NCBI RefSeq assembly: GCF_003336805.1
Contig: NZ_QFWJ01000003.1
Coordinates: forward strand, 310,001-374,000
DNA from: Marinospirillum perlucidum
GTDB lineage: Bacteria > Pseudomonadota > Gammaproteobacteria > Pseudomonadales > Halomonadaceae
Reading direction: 5' to 3'
Length of the DNA stretch: 64,000 nucleotides
Position 1 is the first letter of the stretch. Each line of letters begins with the position of its first letter. Below are positions 50,048-59,874 of this stretch, one piece after another. A model generated the notes under the pieces. It was not told the DNA's origin. It saw nothing but the letters and a program-made list of their open reading frames with translations, and made no database searches. The translations under genes were made by a program, and so were the position numbers.

Positions 50048-51274
50048 TCAGAGGTTTAGTTTTTCAGCCACAAAGTCGGCATCCTTGTCGCCGCGGCCTG
50101 ACATATTAATCAGTATACTGGTTTGTGGACCCAGTTGCTTGGCTTCCTGCATGGCCCAGGCCAGCGCATGAGCAGACTCCAGAGCCGGGATAATACCTTC
50201 CAGCTGAGACAGCTTCATAAAGGCATCCAGACAGCCTTTATCATCAATGGCATGGTATTCGGCGCGGCCCAGATCCTTCAGGTAACTGTGGTGAGGCCCG
50301 ACGGAGGGGTAGTCGAGTCCCGAGGCGATCGAGTAAACCGGATCGGGTTCACCTTCCGTGTCCTGCAGCATATAGGAGTGGAAGCCATGCATGGTGCCAG
50401 GCTTGCCGTAGGAGAGGGTAGCGGCATGCTCACCCTTGCCCAGGCCATGGCCGGAAGGCTCGACACCCACCAGTTTGACCGCCTCTTCATCCAGAAAACC
50501 GGAGAAGATACCCATGGCGTTGGAGCCGCCACCGACGCAAGCAACAACGTAATCGGGCAACTGGCCGGTCATTTCCGGGAATTGCTGGCGGGCTTCACGA
50601 CCGATGATGGACTGGAAATCACGAACCATCATGGGGAAGGGGTGGGGGCCGACCACCGAGCCGATGGCATAAAAGAAGTTGTCCGGGTCTTTCATGTACT
50701 CTTCAAAAGCACTATCCACGGCATCCTTCAGGGTCTTGGTGCCGCTTTCCACGCTGATCAACTTGGCACCCAGGATTTTCATCTTGGTGACGTTGGGGTG
50801 TTCCTTGGCAATATCGACGGCCCCCATATGGATTTCGCAGGGCAGGCCGACGAGGGCACAGGCGGTGGCCATGGCAACCCCGTGCTGACCGGCACCGGTT
50901 TCTGCCAGTACCTTGGTTTTACCCATGTGCTTGGCCAGTAGGGCCTCGCCCAGAGCGTGGTTGATCTTGTGCGCGCCTGTGTGGTTGAGGTCTTCACGCT
51001 TAAGATAAATCTTGGCGCCGCCGCAGGCTTCGGTCAGGCGTTTGGCAAAATAAATGGGGCTGGGGCGACCTACGTAATGCTGGTAGAGTTCGGTCAGTTC
51101 GTGCTGATAGTCTTCGGTCTCACGGATCTTCAGATAAGCCTGGGCAATATCATCCATGATGGCTTTCAAATGCGGGGGAACGGCCTGACCGCCATAGGGG
51201 CCGAAATAACCTTCTGCGTCAGGAAGCATCAGGGCACTGGGTGTTTTCTTGGTATTATCGGGTGTTTGAGTCAT
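50048..51274 (-). CDS. trpB: Tryptophan synthase beta chain
   Basis: Condenses indole and serine to tryptophan with PLP. The 408-residue protein has [36 protein letters not shown] (PLP Lys in HKIN), [14 protein letters not shown] and the phosphate-binding GGGSNAMG. It is the regular TrpB1 type. trpA is not adjacent, although trpBA are usually paired; trpA must be elsewhere or missing. The upstream region has a weak ORF with Tyr-Trp but no convincing terminator. Confidence 0.96.
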   Translation of the reverse strand: MTQTPDNTKKTPSALMLPDAEGYFGPYGGQAVPPHLKAIMDDIAQAYLKIRETEDYQHELTELYQHYVGRPSPIYFAKRLTEACGGAKIYLKREDLNHTGAHKINHALGEALLAKHMGKTKVLAETGAGQHGVAMATACALVGLPCEIHMGAVDIAKEHPNVTKMKILGAKLISVESGTKTLKDAVDSAFEEYMKDPDNFFYAIGSVVGPHPFPMMVRDFQSIIGREARQQFPEMTGQLPDYVVACVGGGSNAMGIFSGFLDEEAVKLVGVEPSGHGLGKGEHAATLSYGKPGTMHGFHSYMLQDTEGEPDPVYSIASGLDYPSVGPHHSYLKDLGRAEYHAIDDKGCLDAFMKLSQLEGIIPALESAHALAWAMQEAKQLGPQTSILINMSGRGDKDADFVAEKLNL

Positions 51275-51444
51275 CTTCTGCTAACGCCTTGTGAATCAAT
51301 AATTAAATAAGTAGCCAGACTACTCTAACCTGAGTGGCTGTTACCTCCAATACCCCTGGTAACAAAATGATATGCTTGGAAGTTGAACTGCCATAGCAGC
51401 AGCTTATTATTGAGCAACAATAATCAACACTTGGATTATCTTTT

Positions 51445-51777
51445 ATGGACCTCATTAACGAAATTCTTTGGCGCTCGGGCAACTGGGCCCATTCACACCT
51501 GCAGGATATTACTCTGGCTTTTGTAGCCACTTTGCTGGTGGTTTACGGTGATAATATTAATGGTCTGGTAAAACGCCAGCTGCGCCCCTACCCGCGAATC
51601 GTCCGCATCAGTGGCTTCGTTCTTTTGTGTGCTTTTGGTTATGGTGCGCTGACAGTGCTTTTGACGCCGGTTTTGGGCAACTGGCTGGGACTGATTCCGG
51701 TCAAGTGGCTGTTGCCTTTGGTAGTGGCACTTTTCCTCTTGATTGGATGGATGGCTGAACGTAAGCGCCAAGTCTAG
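51445..51777 (+). CDS. DUF3392-like membrane protein
   Basis: A 110-residue membrane protein with about three helices (LAFVATLLVVYGDNI, ISGFVLLCAFGYGALTVLL, WLLPLVVALFLLIGWMA) and a short basic C-terminus. The pattern and length fit the gammaproteobacterial DUF3392 family. Function unknown. It is divergent from trpB across a 170-base gap. Confidence 0.75.
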   Translation: MDLINEILWRSGNWAHSHLQDITLAFVATLLVVYGDNINGLVKRQLRPYPRIVRISGFVLLCAFGYGALTVLLTPVLGNWLGLIPVKWLLPLVVALFLLIGWMAERKRQV

Positions 51778-51813
51778 TATAATTAGATAAATCTAATTAA
51801 CTGGAGTGGCCTC

Positions 51814-52314
51814 ATGTCAGTAGCGACCCCTATCTCAGGAGTATCCGGTGAACTCAGGCAGCGGCCTGCAGCTTCCAGTCCCTGGCAGTTCTGGCAATTT
51901 TTTTCCTTCAAGGACAAGAGTTATTCACTCTATGCCTTGCTGGAAGCGGGCAAGTTGCACCCGGCCAGAGCTTTGCACCTGGGTGTTTTTGATGACCCGG
52001 GGAGTCTGGCGGCGCAACAGGTGCGTTTCCTGGATGAGCCCAAGACCACGGTTGCTTTGGAGCTGGCACCCGAAACCCTTCAGGCATGGCTGGCTGATCC
52101 TGAAAACAGGCAGGCCCCGGCATTTGTGGGCCAGTTTGGTACGGCCTGGAGTGGTTACGGTCTGCGTCCGGCTGATGATCAGGGCAATCGGGTGGAAGTC
52201 ATCTATGCGGCTGACCGGCGTCATGAATGGTTAGGGGTGTTTACCCAGGCCGAAGCTTTTGCTCATATTGAACTGGATTACGATCGGCGCAGAAGGCGCT
52301 GTCTCTTGTGTTGA
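51814..52314 (+). CDS. Hypothetical protein, 166 aa
   Basis: A soluble protein without a recognised family. It has aromatic-rich SSPWQFWQFFSFKDKSYSLY (21-40) and ends in an Arg run and LLC (YDRRRRRCLLC), an odd terminal Cys that could be lipidated or chance. It follows the DUF3392-like gene by 36 bases with an AACTGGAG site, and both end at a terminator. Confidence 0.6.
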   Translation: MSVATPISGVSGELRQRPAASSPWQFWQFFSFKDKSYSLYALLEAGKLHPARALHLGVFDDPGSLAAQQVRFLDEPKTTVALELAPETLQAWLADPENRQAPAFVGQFGTAWSGYGLRPADDQGNRVEVIYAADRRHEWLGVFTQAEAFAHIELDYDRRRRRCLLC

Positions 52315-52328
52315 AATCAAAAATACAG

Positions 52329-52361
52329 AATAAAAAAGGGCGGTTTTCAGACCGCCCTTTT
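52329..52361. terminator. Bidirectional terminator between hypothetical gene and dnaB
   Basis: AAAAAAGGGCGGT-TTTCAG-ACCGCCCTTTTTT, a long stem with A- and T-runs. Confidence 0.92.
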
Positions 52362-52364
52362 TTA

Positions 52365-53777
52365 TTAATCGCTGTAAATCATACCTGCTTCTCGGTACTG
52401 GGCCAGGCTTTCCGGCGCCAGGTTATCAAAGCGGGTGAATTTGCCGGTAAAGAGCAGATGCACGCTACCGACAGGGCCATTACGCTGCTTGCCGATAATG
52501 ACTTCTGCCAGCCCCTTGTTGTCCGGGTTTTCGGGATTGTAAACCTCATCCCGGTAAACAAAGGCAATGACATCGGCGTCCTGCTCGATGGCCCCGGATT
52601 CACGCAAGTCCGACATGATGGGGCGCTTGTTGGTACGCTGCTCCAGCCCCCGGTTGAGCTGCGACAGGGCGACCACGGGGCAGTTGAATTCCTTGGCCAG
52701 CGCTTTGAGCGACCGGGAGATTTCCGAAATTTCGTTGGTCCGGTTTTCAGTATTGCCGGGAACCCGCATCAGCTGTAGATAGTCGACCATGATCAGGGCG
52801 GGGTTGCAGCCCTGTTCCTTGGTCAGGCGGCGGGTACGGGTACGCATGTCATTGGGGGACAGGCCGGGGGTGTCATCAATAAATAGCTTGGTGTCCTTGA
52901 TCAGGCGGATGGTGCCGGTGATTCTGTCCCAATCAGCATCTTCCAGGTTGCCGGTTCTCAGGCGGTTTTGCTCGACTCGACCCAGCGAGGAAACGATCCT
53001 CATCATCAGCTGGGAGGAGGGCATCTCCATGGAGAAAACCAGAACTGGCTTGCCGGTGTGGACGGCGGCATTTTCCACCAGGTTCATGGCAAAGGTGGTT
53101 TTACCCATGGAAGGACGACCGGCGACGATGACCAGATCCGAAGGCTGCAGGCCCGAGGTCATTTCGTCCAGATCCGAGAAGCCGGTTGGCAGGCCGGTAA
53201 TACCGGACGCATTAACATCCAGCGTTTCCAGCATGGTGACCACTTCCCCGGCAATGTCGGTAATATGCTGGGGGCCACCGAATTTGGGTCTTTCCTCGGC
53301 AATGGCAAAAACCTGTTGCTCGGCTTCATTCAGCAGTTCATCGGTGTTGCGACCGGCTGGGTTGAAGGCGGCATCGGCAATGCGGTTGGCGGCCTCAATC
53401 AGGTGGCGGCGCACCGAGCGGTCACGCACGATTTCGGCGTAGGCACGAATGTTACTGGCGCTGGGAGTGTTACGCCCCAGTTCATACAAGTAGGGAGAAC
53501 CGCCGACTGCCTCCAGCAACTCCAGCTCGCGCAGGTGATTGCTGAGGATCAGGGGATCAAAAGGCGAGAGCTTGTCATTCAGTTCGCGCATGGCGCGAAA
53601 AATCAGCTGATGTGCCTTGATATAAAAATCGGTTTCCACCAGGAGTTCAGCCACTGCGTCCATGGAGGCGTTATCCAGCAGCAACCCCCCGAGCACGGAT
53701 TGTTCGGCTTCCTTGGCGTGGGGTGGCAGTTTTACCTGAGCGGTTTCTTGATCATCGGCTGACTGGAAACTGGACAT
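52365..53777 (-). CDS. dnaB: Replicative DNA helicase DnaB
   Basis: The hexameric 5'-3' helicase of the replication fork. The 470-residue protein has the N-terminal primase-binding domain (PHAKEAEQSVLGGLLLDNAS), the Walker A site VAGRPSMGKTTFAMN, Walker B region LIMVDYLQLM and SQLNRGLEQR. No intein or insertion is seen. It is preceded by rplI and the rpsF-rpsR cluster, the common gammaproteobacterial order. Confidence 0.97.
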   Translation of the reverse strand: MSSFQSADDQETAQVKLPPHAKEAEQSVLGGLLLDNASMDAVAELLVETDFYIKAHQLIFRAMRELNDKLSPFDPLILSNHLRELELLEAVGGSPYLYELGRNTPSASNIRAYAEIVRDRSVRRHLIEAANRIADAAFNPAGRNTDELLNEAEQQVFAIAEERPKFGGPQHITDIAGEVVTMLETLDVNASGITGLPTGFSDLDEMTSGLQPSDLVIVAGRPSMGKTTFAMNLVENAAVHTGKPVLVFSMEMPSSQLMMRIVSSLGRVEQNRLRTGNLEDADWDRITGTIRLIKDTKLFIDDTPGLSPNDMRTRTRRLTKEQGCNPALIMVDYLQLMRVPGNTENRTNEISEISRSLKALAKEFNCPVVALSQLNRGLEQRTNKRPIMSDLRESGAIEQDADVIAFVYRDEVYNPENPDNKGLAEVIIGKQRNGPVGSVHLLFTGKFTRFDNLAPESLAQYREAGMIYSD

Positions 53778-53858
53778 GGCCTGACCTCAATCGAATCCTG
53801 GGGAAACAACAAGTCCCTGCTGATAAACGAATGTCGTTGTTTTCAGCAAAGACAGGCT

Positions 53859-53891
53859 AAAAAAAAGGCACAGGAAAACCTGTGCCTTTTT
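53859..53891 (-). terminator. Terminator of the rpsF-rplI operon
   Basis: On the minus strand AAAAAGGCACAGG-TTTT-CCTGTGCC is followed by a T-run. Confidence 0.9.
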
Positions 53892-53910
53892 GTTGACTGC
53901 CGAGTAAAGC

Positions 53911-54360
53911 TTATTCAGCAACAACAGCAACGCGCAGCAGGCTTTCCACTTCTGGGTGGAGCTGAACCAGCAGTTCGTATTCGCCAGTCAGGCGCAGAGG
54001 GCCTTCAGGCAGACGAATTTCGCTTTTGTTCAGTTCGATGCCAGCAGCAACAGCGGCTTCAGCCAGATCGCGTGGGCCGATGGAACCGAACAGCTTGCCT
54101 TCTTCACCGGCTTTGGAAGCGATGGTGACTCTTTCCAGGCCTTCCAGCTGAGCCTTGCGAGCTTCGGCAGCAGCCAGGCGGTCGGCAGAAGCTTTTTCCA
54201 GTTCAGCGCGGCGCTGTTCGAACATTTCCCGGTTTTCTTTGGTAGCAGGAACGGCTTTACCCTGAGGGATCAGGTAGTTACGACCATAGCCATTTTTTAC
54301 ACTGACTTCATCACCCAGTGCACCCAGTTTACCAATTTTTTCCAACAGAATTACTTGCAT
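53911..54360 (-). CDS. rplI: 50S ribosomal protein L9
   Basis: A 149-residue ribosomal protein. [36 protein letters not shown] at the N-terminus is the standard L9 fold; the elongated helix and C-terminal domain follow. It is the last gene of rpsF-rpsR-(DUF2232)-rplI and ends in a strong terminator. Confidence 0.98.
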   Translation of the reverse strand: MQVILLEKIGKLGALGDEVSVKNGYGRNYLIPQGKAVPATKENREMFEQRRAELEKASADRLAAAEARKAQLEGLERVTIASKAGEEGKLFGSIGPRDLAEAAVAAGIELNKSEIRLPEGPLRLTGEYELLVQLHPEVESLLRVAVVAE

Positions 54361-54378
54361 GTTTATATCCTCAAGACG

Positions 54379-55266
54379 TTAGGCCTCTCCGTCCCCATCG
54401 GATGGCGGGGATGGAGGCGCCAGTCGGTGACGAAAGTTCATCAGACTGTCCGCCATGGCGATCAGCACCAGCAGAACACCTAAATAAGGCAGGGCAAAAA
54501 GCAATAACACATACAACATGCCCAGCCAGAAACTGTTGTAGCGTTTGATGGCAACCACTGCATGAGCCAGCGACAAGCCGGTCAGAACCAGAGGCACCAT
54601 CACTACCGGTACCACCGGAAGCAGAAAGTTCATGTTCAGGCTGGCCAGAATCAGAATCACCAGAGTCAGACCGACATACCACAAGGGCAGGCGTAACTCG
54701 TGAAATTCCTTCTGGAAACCACCCGGATTATAAAGAACGGCCTGCCACCAGCGGCCCAGAAACAGACTGATAAAGATCAGTAGTAGCTGCACGGCGGTAA
54801 TCATGCCATTGAGCAGCTGCGCAAAGATCCTTTCGAACTCCTGCTGCTGATCAGCAGTGAGTTCTGCTGTTTCTATCACGCCCCCTTCTTGAACCAGCAT
54901 GCGAATAAATTCGGTGCGGATTTCTTCAGGGAGCCACTGAAAACCCAGGGCGACCAGACAGGCGGCAATAACACCGGCCATCAGGACATAAAACCATTGC
55001 TGGGTGGAACGCAGAATTTCCGCGAACAACCCGGCAGCCAGAAGACTAAAGAGAACATCAGGATTATTCTGGGTCACCAGGAAATAAACACCCGGCAGAC
55101 AGGCCCAGAAAAGTACCAACAGCCCTTCCCTGCGTCCCATGCGCAACCACACCAGTGCCAGGATGGCACCACTGAAGATGGAGAGGACAGGAAGAAAAGC
55201 CGCAGCCGTAGCAGAGCCGATGGCCCTGCTACGGCTTTTTATGACGAACTCTGCTAGCAAGCGCAT
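54379..55266 (-). CDS. DUF2232-type membrane protein between rpsR and rplI
   Basis: A 295-residue membrane protein with about eight helices. In pseudomonads and relatives a predicted membrane protein of the DUF2232/YybS type often lies between rpsR and rplI, and this fits in length and topology. It ends with a Pro/Asp tail (APPSPPSDGDGEA). There is no catalytic motif, and function is unknown. The start lies 40 bases after rpsR, so it is co-transcribed with ribosomal genes. Confidence 0.82.
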   Translation of the reverse strand: MRLLAEFVIKSRSRAIGSATAAAFLPVLSIFSGAILALVWLRMGRREGLLVLFWACLPGVYFLVTQNNPDVLFSLLAAGLFAEILRSTQQWFYVLMAGVIAACLVALGFQWLPEEIRTEFIRMLVQEGGVIETAELTADQQQEFERIFAQLLNGMITAVQLLLIFISLFLGRWWQAVLYNPGGFQKEFHELRLPLWYVGLTLVILILASLNMNFLLPVVPVVMVPLVLTGLSLAHAVVAIKRYNSFWLGMLYVLLLFALPYLGVLLVLIAMADSLMNFRHRLAPPSPPSDGDGEA

Positions 55267-55306
55267 TGCTTAAGCCCTGGCTTGGGTTTCCAGAGATGCG
55301 GCATGC

Positions 55307-55534
55307 TTACTCGTGGCTGTCAGAGAAAGGCAGCAGAGCCAGGTAGCGAGCACGCTTGATAGCAGTAGACAGCTGACGCTGATACTTGGCTTTGGTACCG
55401 GTGATGCGGCTGGGAACAATCTTGCCGGTTTCGGTAACGTAGCCTTTCAGCAGGTCGATGTCTTTATAGTCGATCTGCTTGATGCCTTCAGCAGTGAAAC
55501 GACAGAACTTGCGACGACGGAAAAAACGAGCCAT
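55307..55534 (-). CDS. rpsR: 30S ribosomal protein S18
   Basis: A 75-residue ribosomal protein with the S18 signature [21 protein letters not shown] and [29 protein letters not shown] (41-69). It follows rpsF by 23 bases. Confidence 0.98.
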   Translation of the reverse strand: MARFFRRRKFCRFTAEGIKQIDYKDIDLLKGYVTETGKIVPSRITGTKAKYQRQLSTAIKRARYLALLPFSDSHE

Positions 55535-55557
55535 TTTGCTTCTCCTGATATTCGGGT

Positions 55558-55965
55558 TTATTCAGCAGCTTCTTGAGTTTCAGCTTCAGACTGCTCTTGA
55601 CGCTTGTTTTGATCTTCGCGGTCATCACGGCGACGATCTTCGCGGGATTCGCTGGCTTTCATGGGAGAAGGCTCAGTGACCGCTTCGTTCATGCGAACAA
55701 TCAGGTTGCGAATAACAGCATCGTTGTAGCGGAAGATTTCTTCCAGCTCGGTAATGACGGACTCTGGGCATTCCAGGTTCATCAGTACGTAGTGAGCCTT
55801 GTTGATCTTGTCGATGGAGTAGGCCAGGTGACGACGTCCCCAGTCTTCCAGACGATGAACAGTACCGCCGTTTTCAGTGGCCAGGGTGGTGTAACGCTCG
55901 ATCATTGCAGGCACTTGCTCGCTCTGATCGGGGTGAACCATGAAAATGATTTCATAATGACGCAT
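55558..55965 (-). CDS. rpsF: 30S ribosomal protein S6
   Basis: A 135-residue ribosomal protein starting [19 protein letters not shown], with [20 protein letters not shown]. The C-terminal 35 residues are a charged tail ([20 protein letters not shown]), longer than in many species. In E. coli the S6 tail is glutamylated by RimK; here it ends in ETQEAAE, which could allow it. ATG 55965 is preferred because the upstream 32 codons are not S6-like. Confidence 0.97.
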   Translation of the reverse strand: MRHYEIIFMVHPDQSEQVPAMIERYTTLATENGGTVHRLEDWGRRHLAYSIDKINKAHYVLMNLECPESVITELEEIFRYNDAVIRNLIVRMNEAVTEPSPMKASESREDRRRDDREDQNKRQEQSEAETQEAAE

Positions 55966-56115
55966 TGAATGCTCCTTACGGGTTAGTAGCCTTTTACAGC
56001 GGCTGCTTGCAGCCTGCAGCAAAAAGCAAGGAGGAAACTTCTTTAATTGTTCACAGGCCACTCGGCCTGTCCTGACTGGGTCAATTTCCAGGATACCCCA
56101 GACAAGCGCGGCATT

Positions 56116-56925
56116 TTACTCTGCCGCCCCGCCTTCTGGCAAGCGCTGACGTACGGCTTCGTAAAGAACGATGCCGGTGGCGACCGAGACATTGAGGCTG
56201 GATACTTCCCCGGCCATGGGCAGGGCAACCAGTTGATCACAGTGTTCACGCGTCAAACGCCGCATGCCCTTGCCTTCCGCACCCATAACCAGGGCCAGGG
56301 GGCGGGCCAGATCCGCCTGGTAAACCTGGGTCGGGGTTTCGCCCGCGGTGCCCAGAATCCAGATGCCATAGTCGGCCAGGCTGCGCAGGGTGCGGGCCAG
56401 GTTGGTAACCTGGATCAGCGGCAGGGTTTCAGCCGCGCCACAGGCAACCTTGCGTACGGTGGGGTTGAGCCCTGCCGATTTGTCCTTGGTGGTAATGACT
56501 GCATGGGCTCCGGCGGCCTCGGCCGAGCGCAGACAGGCCCCCAGATTATGAGGGTCGGTGACGCCATCCAATACCAGCAAGAGGGGCGTGGCTTCCAGGT
56601 TTTCCAGCAGGTCTTCCAGGTCTTTTTCACTCCCGGCCTGACGCGGTTGGGCCCAGGCCAGTACACCCTGGTGGACGCCAGCCGTTTGCTGATCCAGTTG
56701 TTCACGTTCCTTGGTGACCACCGGAATTTGCAGTTGTCCGGCTTCTTCAACCAGTGCCTGAAGACGAGCATCCTCGCGGCCCTGTTGGACCCAGAGTTCA
56801 CTGACCTGACCGGCGCGATGCTTGAGCAGGCTGGTTACGGCGTGGATGCCAAAGACTGCAGCCAGACTGGCTGGCGCAGCAGTTTTTTTGGAGAAGTTTT
56901 TGCGACCTTTAGCGGGTTTTGCCAT
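56116..56925 (-). CDS. rlmB: 23S rRNA (guanosine2251-2'-O)-methyltransferase RlmB
   Basis: A 269-residue SPOUT methyltransferase. The N-terminal substrate-binding domain (AVFGIHAVTSLLKHRAGQVSEL) and the knotted domain with LVLDGVTDPHNLGACLRSAEA, LVMGAEGKGMRRLT and PMAGEVSSLNVSVATGIVLYE are typical of TrmH-family RlmB. It starts two bases after the rnr stop, and rnr-rlmB is the usual gammaproteobacterial pair. Confidence 0.95.
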   Translation of the reverse strand: MAKPAKGRKNFSKKTAAPASLAAVFGIHAVTSLLKHRAGQVSELWVQQGREDARLQALVEEAGQLQIPVVTKEREQLDQQTAGVHQGVLAWAQPRQAGSEKDLEDLLENLEATPLLLVLDGVTDPHNLGACLRSAEAAGAHAVITTKDKSAGLNPTVRKVACGAAETLPLIQVTNLARTLRSLADYGIWILGTAGETPTQVYQADLARPLALVMGAEGKGMRRLTREHCDQLVALPMAGEVSSLNVSVATGIVLYEAVRQRLPEGGAAE

Positions 56926-56927
56926 GA

Positions 56928-59441
56928 TCAGTCTTTCTTAGCCTTCTTTTTCTTAGCGCGTTCTTTTTTACCCGGACGCTTCTTGCGTTTCTTTCCGGAT
57001 TTCTTGGACTTGTCCTCGTCGCCAGCTTTGTCCTTTTTCTTTTTGGCTTTTTTCTTTTTCTTCTTGCCGTCTTCTTCGAGTTCGGGTGATGCCACCCGGG
57101 GTTCGAAGGTTTTTTCTTCTTCTGCCGGACTGGTTGCTGCCGGTTTGCTCTTGGCTGCAGGGCGGCGGCGTTTGTGAGGCTGGCGGGCGGGTACGGCCAG
57201 GGTTTCAGTCAGATCAAAATCAATCTTGCGATCATCCAGATCCACGCGCGAAACAATGACTTCCACCTCGTCGCCCAAACGCCAGGAGCGCCCGCTGCGC
57301 TCTCCACGCAGGCGCTGTTTCTCCGGCTCGAAGCGATAATAGTCGCCCGGCAGGGAGCTGATGTGTACCAGCCCTTCAACAAAGAAGTCGTGTAGTTCCA
57401 CAAAGAGACCAAAGCCCACCACGGAGGCGACCCGGCCGGTGAAAACTTCGCCGACATGATCGGACAGGAATTCACATTTGAGCCAGTCGGTCACATCCCG
57501 TACAGCTTCATCGGCGCGTCTTTCGGCCATGGAGCAGTGCTCACCCAGTTCCACCATCTGTTGGGTGGTGTAGGGCAGCCATTTTTCCAGTTTTTCCTGG
57601 GGGGTGGTTTCAAGGCGCTCGACATTGCTGCTTTTCTGACCGCTACGAATGAGCCCGCGAATGGCTCGGTGAACGAGCAGGTCAGGATAGCGCCGGATGG
57701 GCGAAGTGAAGTGGGCGTAGGCATTGTAAGCCAGGCCGAAGTGACCTTCGTTTTCCGGGGTGTAGACGGCCTGGCGCATGGAGCGCAGCATCATGGTCTG
57801 GATAATTTCGGCATCCGGTCTTTCGCGAATGCTGTTGAAGACCTCCTGGTAATCCTGGGGCGTGGGGTCTTCGCCGCCTTCCAGATGGATACCCAGTTCG
57901 CCCAGGAAGGCTCGCAGGGTTTCCAGGCGTTCTGCCTTGGGGCCTTCGTGAACCCGGTAGAGGGCAGGCAGGCGGTGTTTTTCCAGAAAGCGTGCGGTGG
58001 CCACGTTGGCGGCCAGCATGCATTCTTCAATGATCTTGTGGGCATCATTGCGCTCGACCGGCACGATTTTTTCGATCTTGCGGTCAGCCCCGAAAATAAT
58101 CCGGGTTTCGCGGGTTTCAAAATCGATGGCACCGCGTTCTTCACGAGCGTGACGCAGAGCCTTGTAGAGGTTGTGGAGTTCGTAAAGACCGGGCAGCAGC
58201 TGGGCGTGCTGGTCATAGAGGTATTGGGCCGCTTCGGATTCGGGGGCATCCAGCAGAGCGCCGACCTGGGTGTAGGTCAGGCGAGCCTGGGAGCGCATCA
58301 CCCCTTCATAGAATTTGTAGCGGGTCAGCTTGCCCTGTTTGCTGATGTTCATCTCGCAGACCATGCAGAGACGGTCCACTTGAGGGTTGAGCGAGCAGAG
58401 ACCATTGGAAAGGGCCTCGGGCAGCATAGGGATTACGCGGCCGGGAAAGTAAACCGAGGTGGCGCGCTTGTGTGCTTCCTGGTCCAGGGGTGATCCGGCC
58501 CGGACATAATGAGAGACATCGGCAATGGCAACCCAGAGTTTCCAGCCACCGGTTGTGCTCTTCTGGCAGTAGACAGCATCGTCAAAATCCTTGGCGTCTT
58601 CACCGTCGATAGTGACCAGCGGTAGATTGCGTAAATCCACGCGGTTTTTCTTGTCGTCTTCTTCAACCTGGGCGCTGAGCTGGTTAGCCTGGCGGGTGAC
58701 TTCGTCCGGCCATTCAAAGGGTAGGTCATAGCTGCGCAGGGCGACTTCGATTTCCATGCCCGGCGACATGAAATCACCCAGGACTTCGGTAATGCGACCG
58801 ACCACCTTTTTACGCGGGGCTGGATGCTCCAGGATTTCCACCTGAACCATCTCTCCTTCTTTGGCTCCCATCAATTGATCGGGTGGCACCAGGACTTCGT
58901 GGTGCAGGGAAGGGTTTTCCGGGATGACCAGGGCAAAGCCGCTGGACTGGAATTTGAGGCGGCCAACCAGTTGCTTGACGCCTCTTTCCAGTACCTCGAC
59001 GACTACACCCTCGCGGCGACCACGTCCATCCTTGCCGACTTCGCGAACCAGAACCAGATCGCCATCCCAGACTTTGCGCAACTGCTTGTTATGCAGGAAG
59101 AGGTCACTGCCACCGGCTTCAGGCACAAGGAAACCGAAGCCGTCACGGTGGGCCTGTACTCGTCCCTTGATCAGATCCAGTTTGTTGATCAGGGCGTAGG
59201 CACCACGGCGGTTGGAAAAGAGTTGGTTGTCCCTGGCCATGGCAATCAAGCGGCGGCGCAGGGCTTCAATGGAATCCTCGTGGGTCATGCCGTAGGCCCG
59301 GCAAAGCTGTTCGTGGGTCATGGGACGACCGGCTTCCTCCAGGCACTGGAGAATGTACTCGCGGCTGGGAACCGGATGGTCGTAGCGGTCAGCTTCACTC
59401 AAGGCCTGGGGGTCTTGATCCAAGGGCCAGCTAGTTGTCAT
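56928..59441 (-). CDS. rnr: Exoribonuclease R (RNase R)
   Basis: An 837-residue 3'-5' exoribonuclease for structured RNA. The order is a helix-turn-helix and cold-shock domains, the RNB catalytic domain (TIDGEDAKDFDDAVYC with the metal Asp residues, HFTSPIRRYPDLLVHRAI), an S1 domain (GEVFTGRVASVVGFGLFVEL) and a Lys-rich tail of about 60 residues. The tail matches the basic region that helps E. coli RNase R open structured RNA. It is full length and in the standard rnr-rlmB pair. Confidence 0.96.
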   Translation of the reverse strand: MTTSWPLDQDPQALSEADRYDHPVPSREYILQCLEEAGRPMTHEQLCRAYGMTHEDSIEALRRRLIAMARDNQLFSNRRGAYALINKLDLIKGRVQAHRDGFGFLVPEAGGSDLFLHNKQLRKVWDGDLVLVREVGKDGRGRREGVVVEVLERGVKQLVGRLKFQSSGFALVIPENPSLHHEVLVPPDQLMGAKEGEMVQVEILEHPAPRKKVVGRITEVLGDFMSPGMEIEVALRSYDLPFEWPDEVTRQANQLSAQVEEDDKKNRVDLRNLPLVTIDGEDAKDFDDAVYCQKSTTGGWKLWVAIADVSHYVRAGSPLDQEAHKRATSVYFPGRVIPMLPEALSNGLCSLNPQVDRLCMVCEMNISKQGKLTRYKFYEGVMRSQARLTYTQVGALLDAPESEAAQYLYDQHAQLLPGLYELHNLYKALRHAREERGAIDFETRETRIIFGADRKIEKIVPVERNDAHKIIEECMLAANVATARFLEKHRLPALYRVHEGPKAERLETLRAFLGELGIHLEGGEDPTPQDYQEVFNSIRERPDAEIIQTMMLRSMRQAVYTPENEGHFGLAYNAYAHFTSPIRRYPDLLVHRAIRGLIRSGQKSSNVERLETTPQEKLEKWLPYTTQQMVELGEHCSMAERRADEAVRDVTDWLKCEFLSDHVGEVFTGRVASVVGFGLFVELHDFFVEGLVHISSLPGDYYRFEPEKQRLRGERSGRSWRLGDEVEVIVSRVDLDDRKIDFDLTETLAVPARQPHKRRRPAAKSKPAATSPAEEEKTFEPRVASPELEEDGKKKKKKAKKKKDKAGDEDKSKKSGKKRKKRPGKKERAKKKKAKKD

Positions 59442-59530
59442 GGGGCGCTATCCTTTCGTCGGTCAGCAAAAAATTTGCATCTGCTTCAAGTCTAACATGT
59501 CACTGAAGATAAAAAGTTTTTAAAAAAGGC

Positions 59531-59558
59531 TTGCACATTAAAATTTAACTTGTAGAAT
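59531..59558 (+). promoter_or_regulatory. Promoter of the tRNA-Leu pair
   Basis: TTGCAC (59531-59536), a 16-base spacer and TAGAAT (59553-59558) form a good sigma-70 promoter 17 bases before the first tRNA. Confidence 0.7.
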
Positions 59559-59574
59559 ACGCAGCCGTTGAGTT

Positions 59575-59661
59575 GCCCAGGTGGCGGAATTGGTAGACGC
59601 GCTGGTTTCAGGTATCAGTGACCGAAAGGTCGTGGAAGTTCGAGTCTTCTCCTGGGCACCA
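59575..59661 (+). tRNA. tRNA-Leu (anticodon CAG), copy 1
   Basis: An 87-base type II tRNA with a long variable arm. Acceptor GCCCAGG pairs with CCTGGGC, the anticodon stem is CTGGT/ATCAG with loop TTCAGGT (anticodon CAG, reading CTG), and CCA is encoded. Confidence 0.96.
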
Positions 59662-59692
59662 CGCTCAACATCTTCAAACTGTAGCACTTCTT

Positions 59693-59779
59693 GCCCAGGT
59701 GGCGGAATTGGTAGACGCGCTGGTTTCAGGTATCAGTGACCGAAAGGTCGTGGAAGTTCGAGTCTTCTCCTGGGCACCA
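59693..59779 (+). tRNA. tRNA-Leu (anticodon CAG), copy 2
   Basis: Identical in sequence to copy 1 over 87 bases and 31 bases downstream. CTG is the commonest Leu codon in this window, so a doubled gene fits demand. Confidence 0.96.
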
Positions 59780-59874
59780 TCGAAGTGGCAGTTATTCTGA
59801 ATTTCCTTCCTCTTTGTTTTTAGTCATCCTGCCCATTCATTTTTGGTTTTTTTGCGTTTTCCCGCTTTTATTAT

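Noticed and set aside
51305-51400. Possible trp leader peptide upstream of trpB (minus strand, ending YQGYWR)
   Set aside because: Only one Trp codon, and the following AGCCA/TGGCT hairpin is weak and lacks a T-run, so attenuation is not supported.
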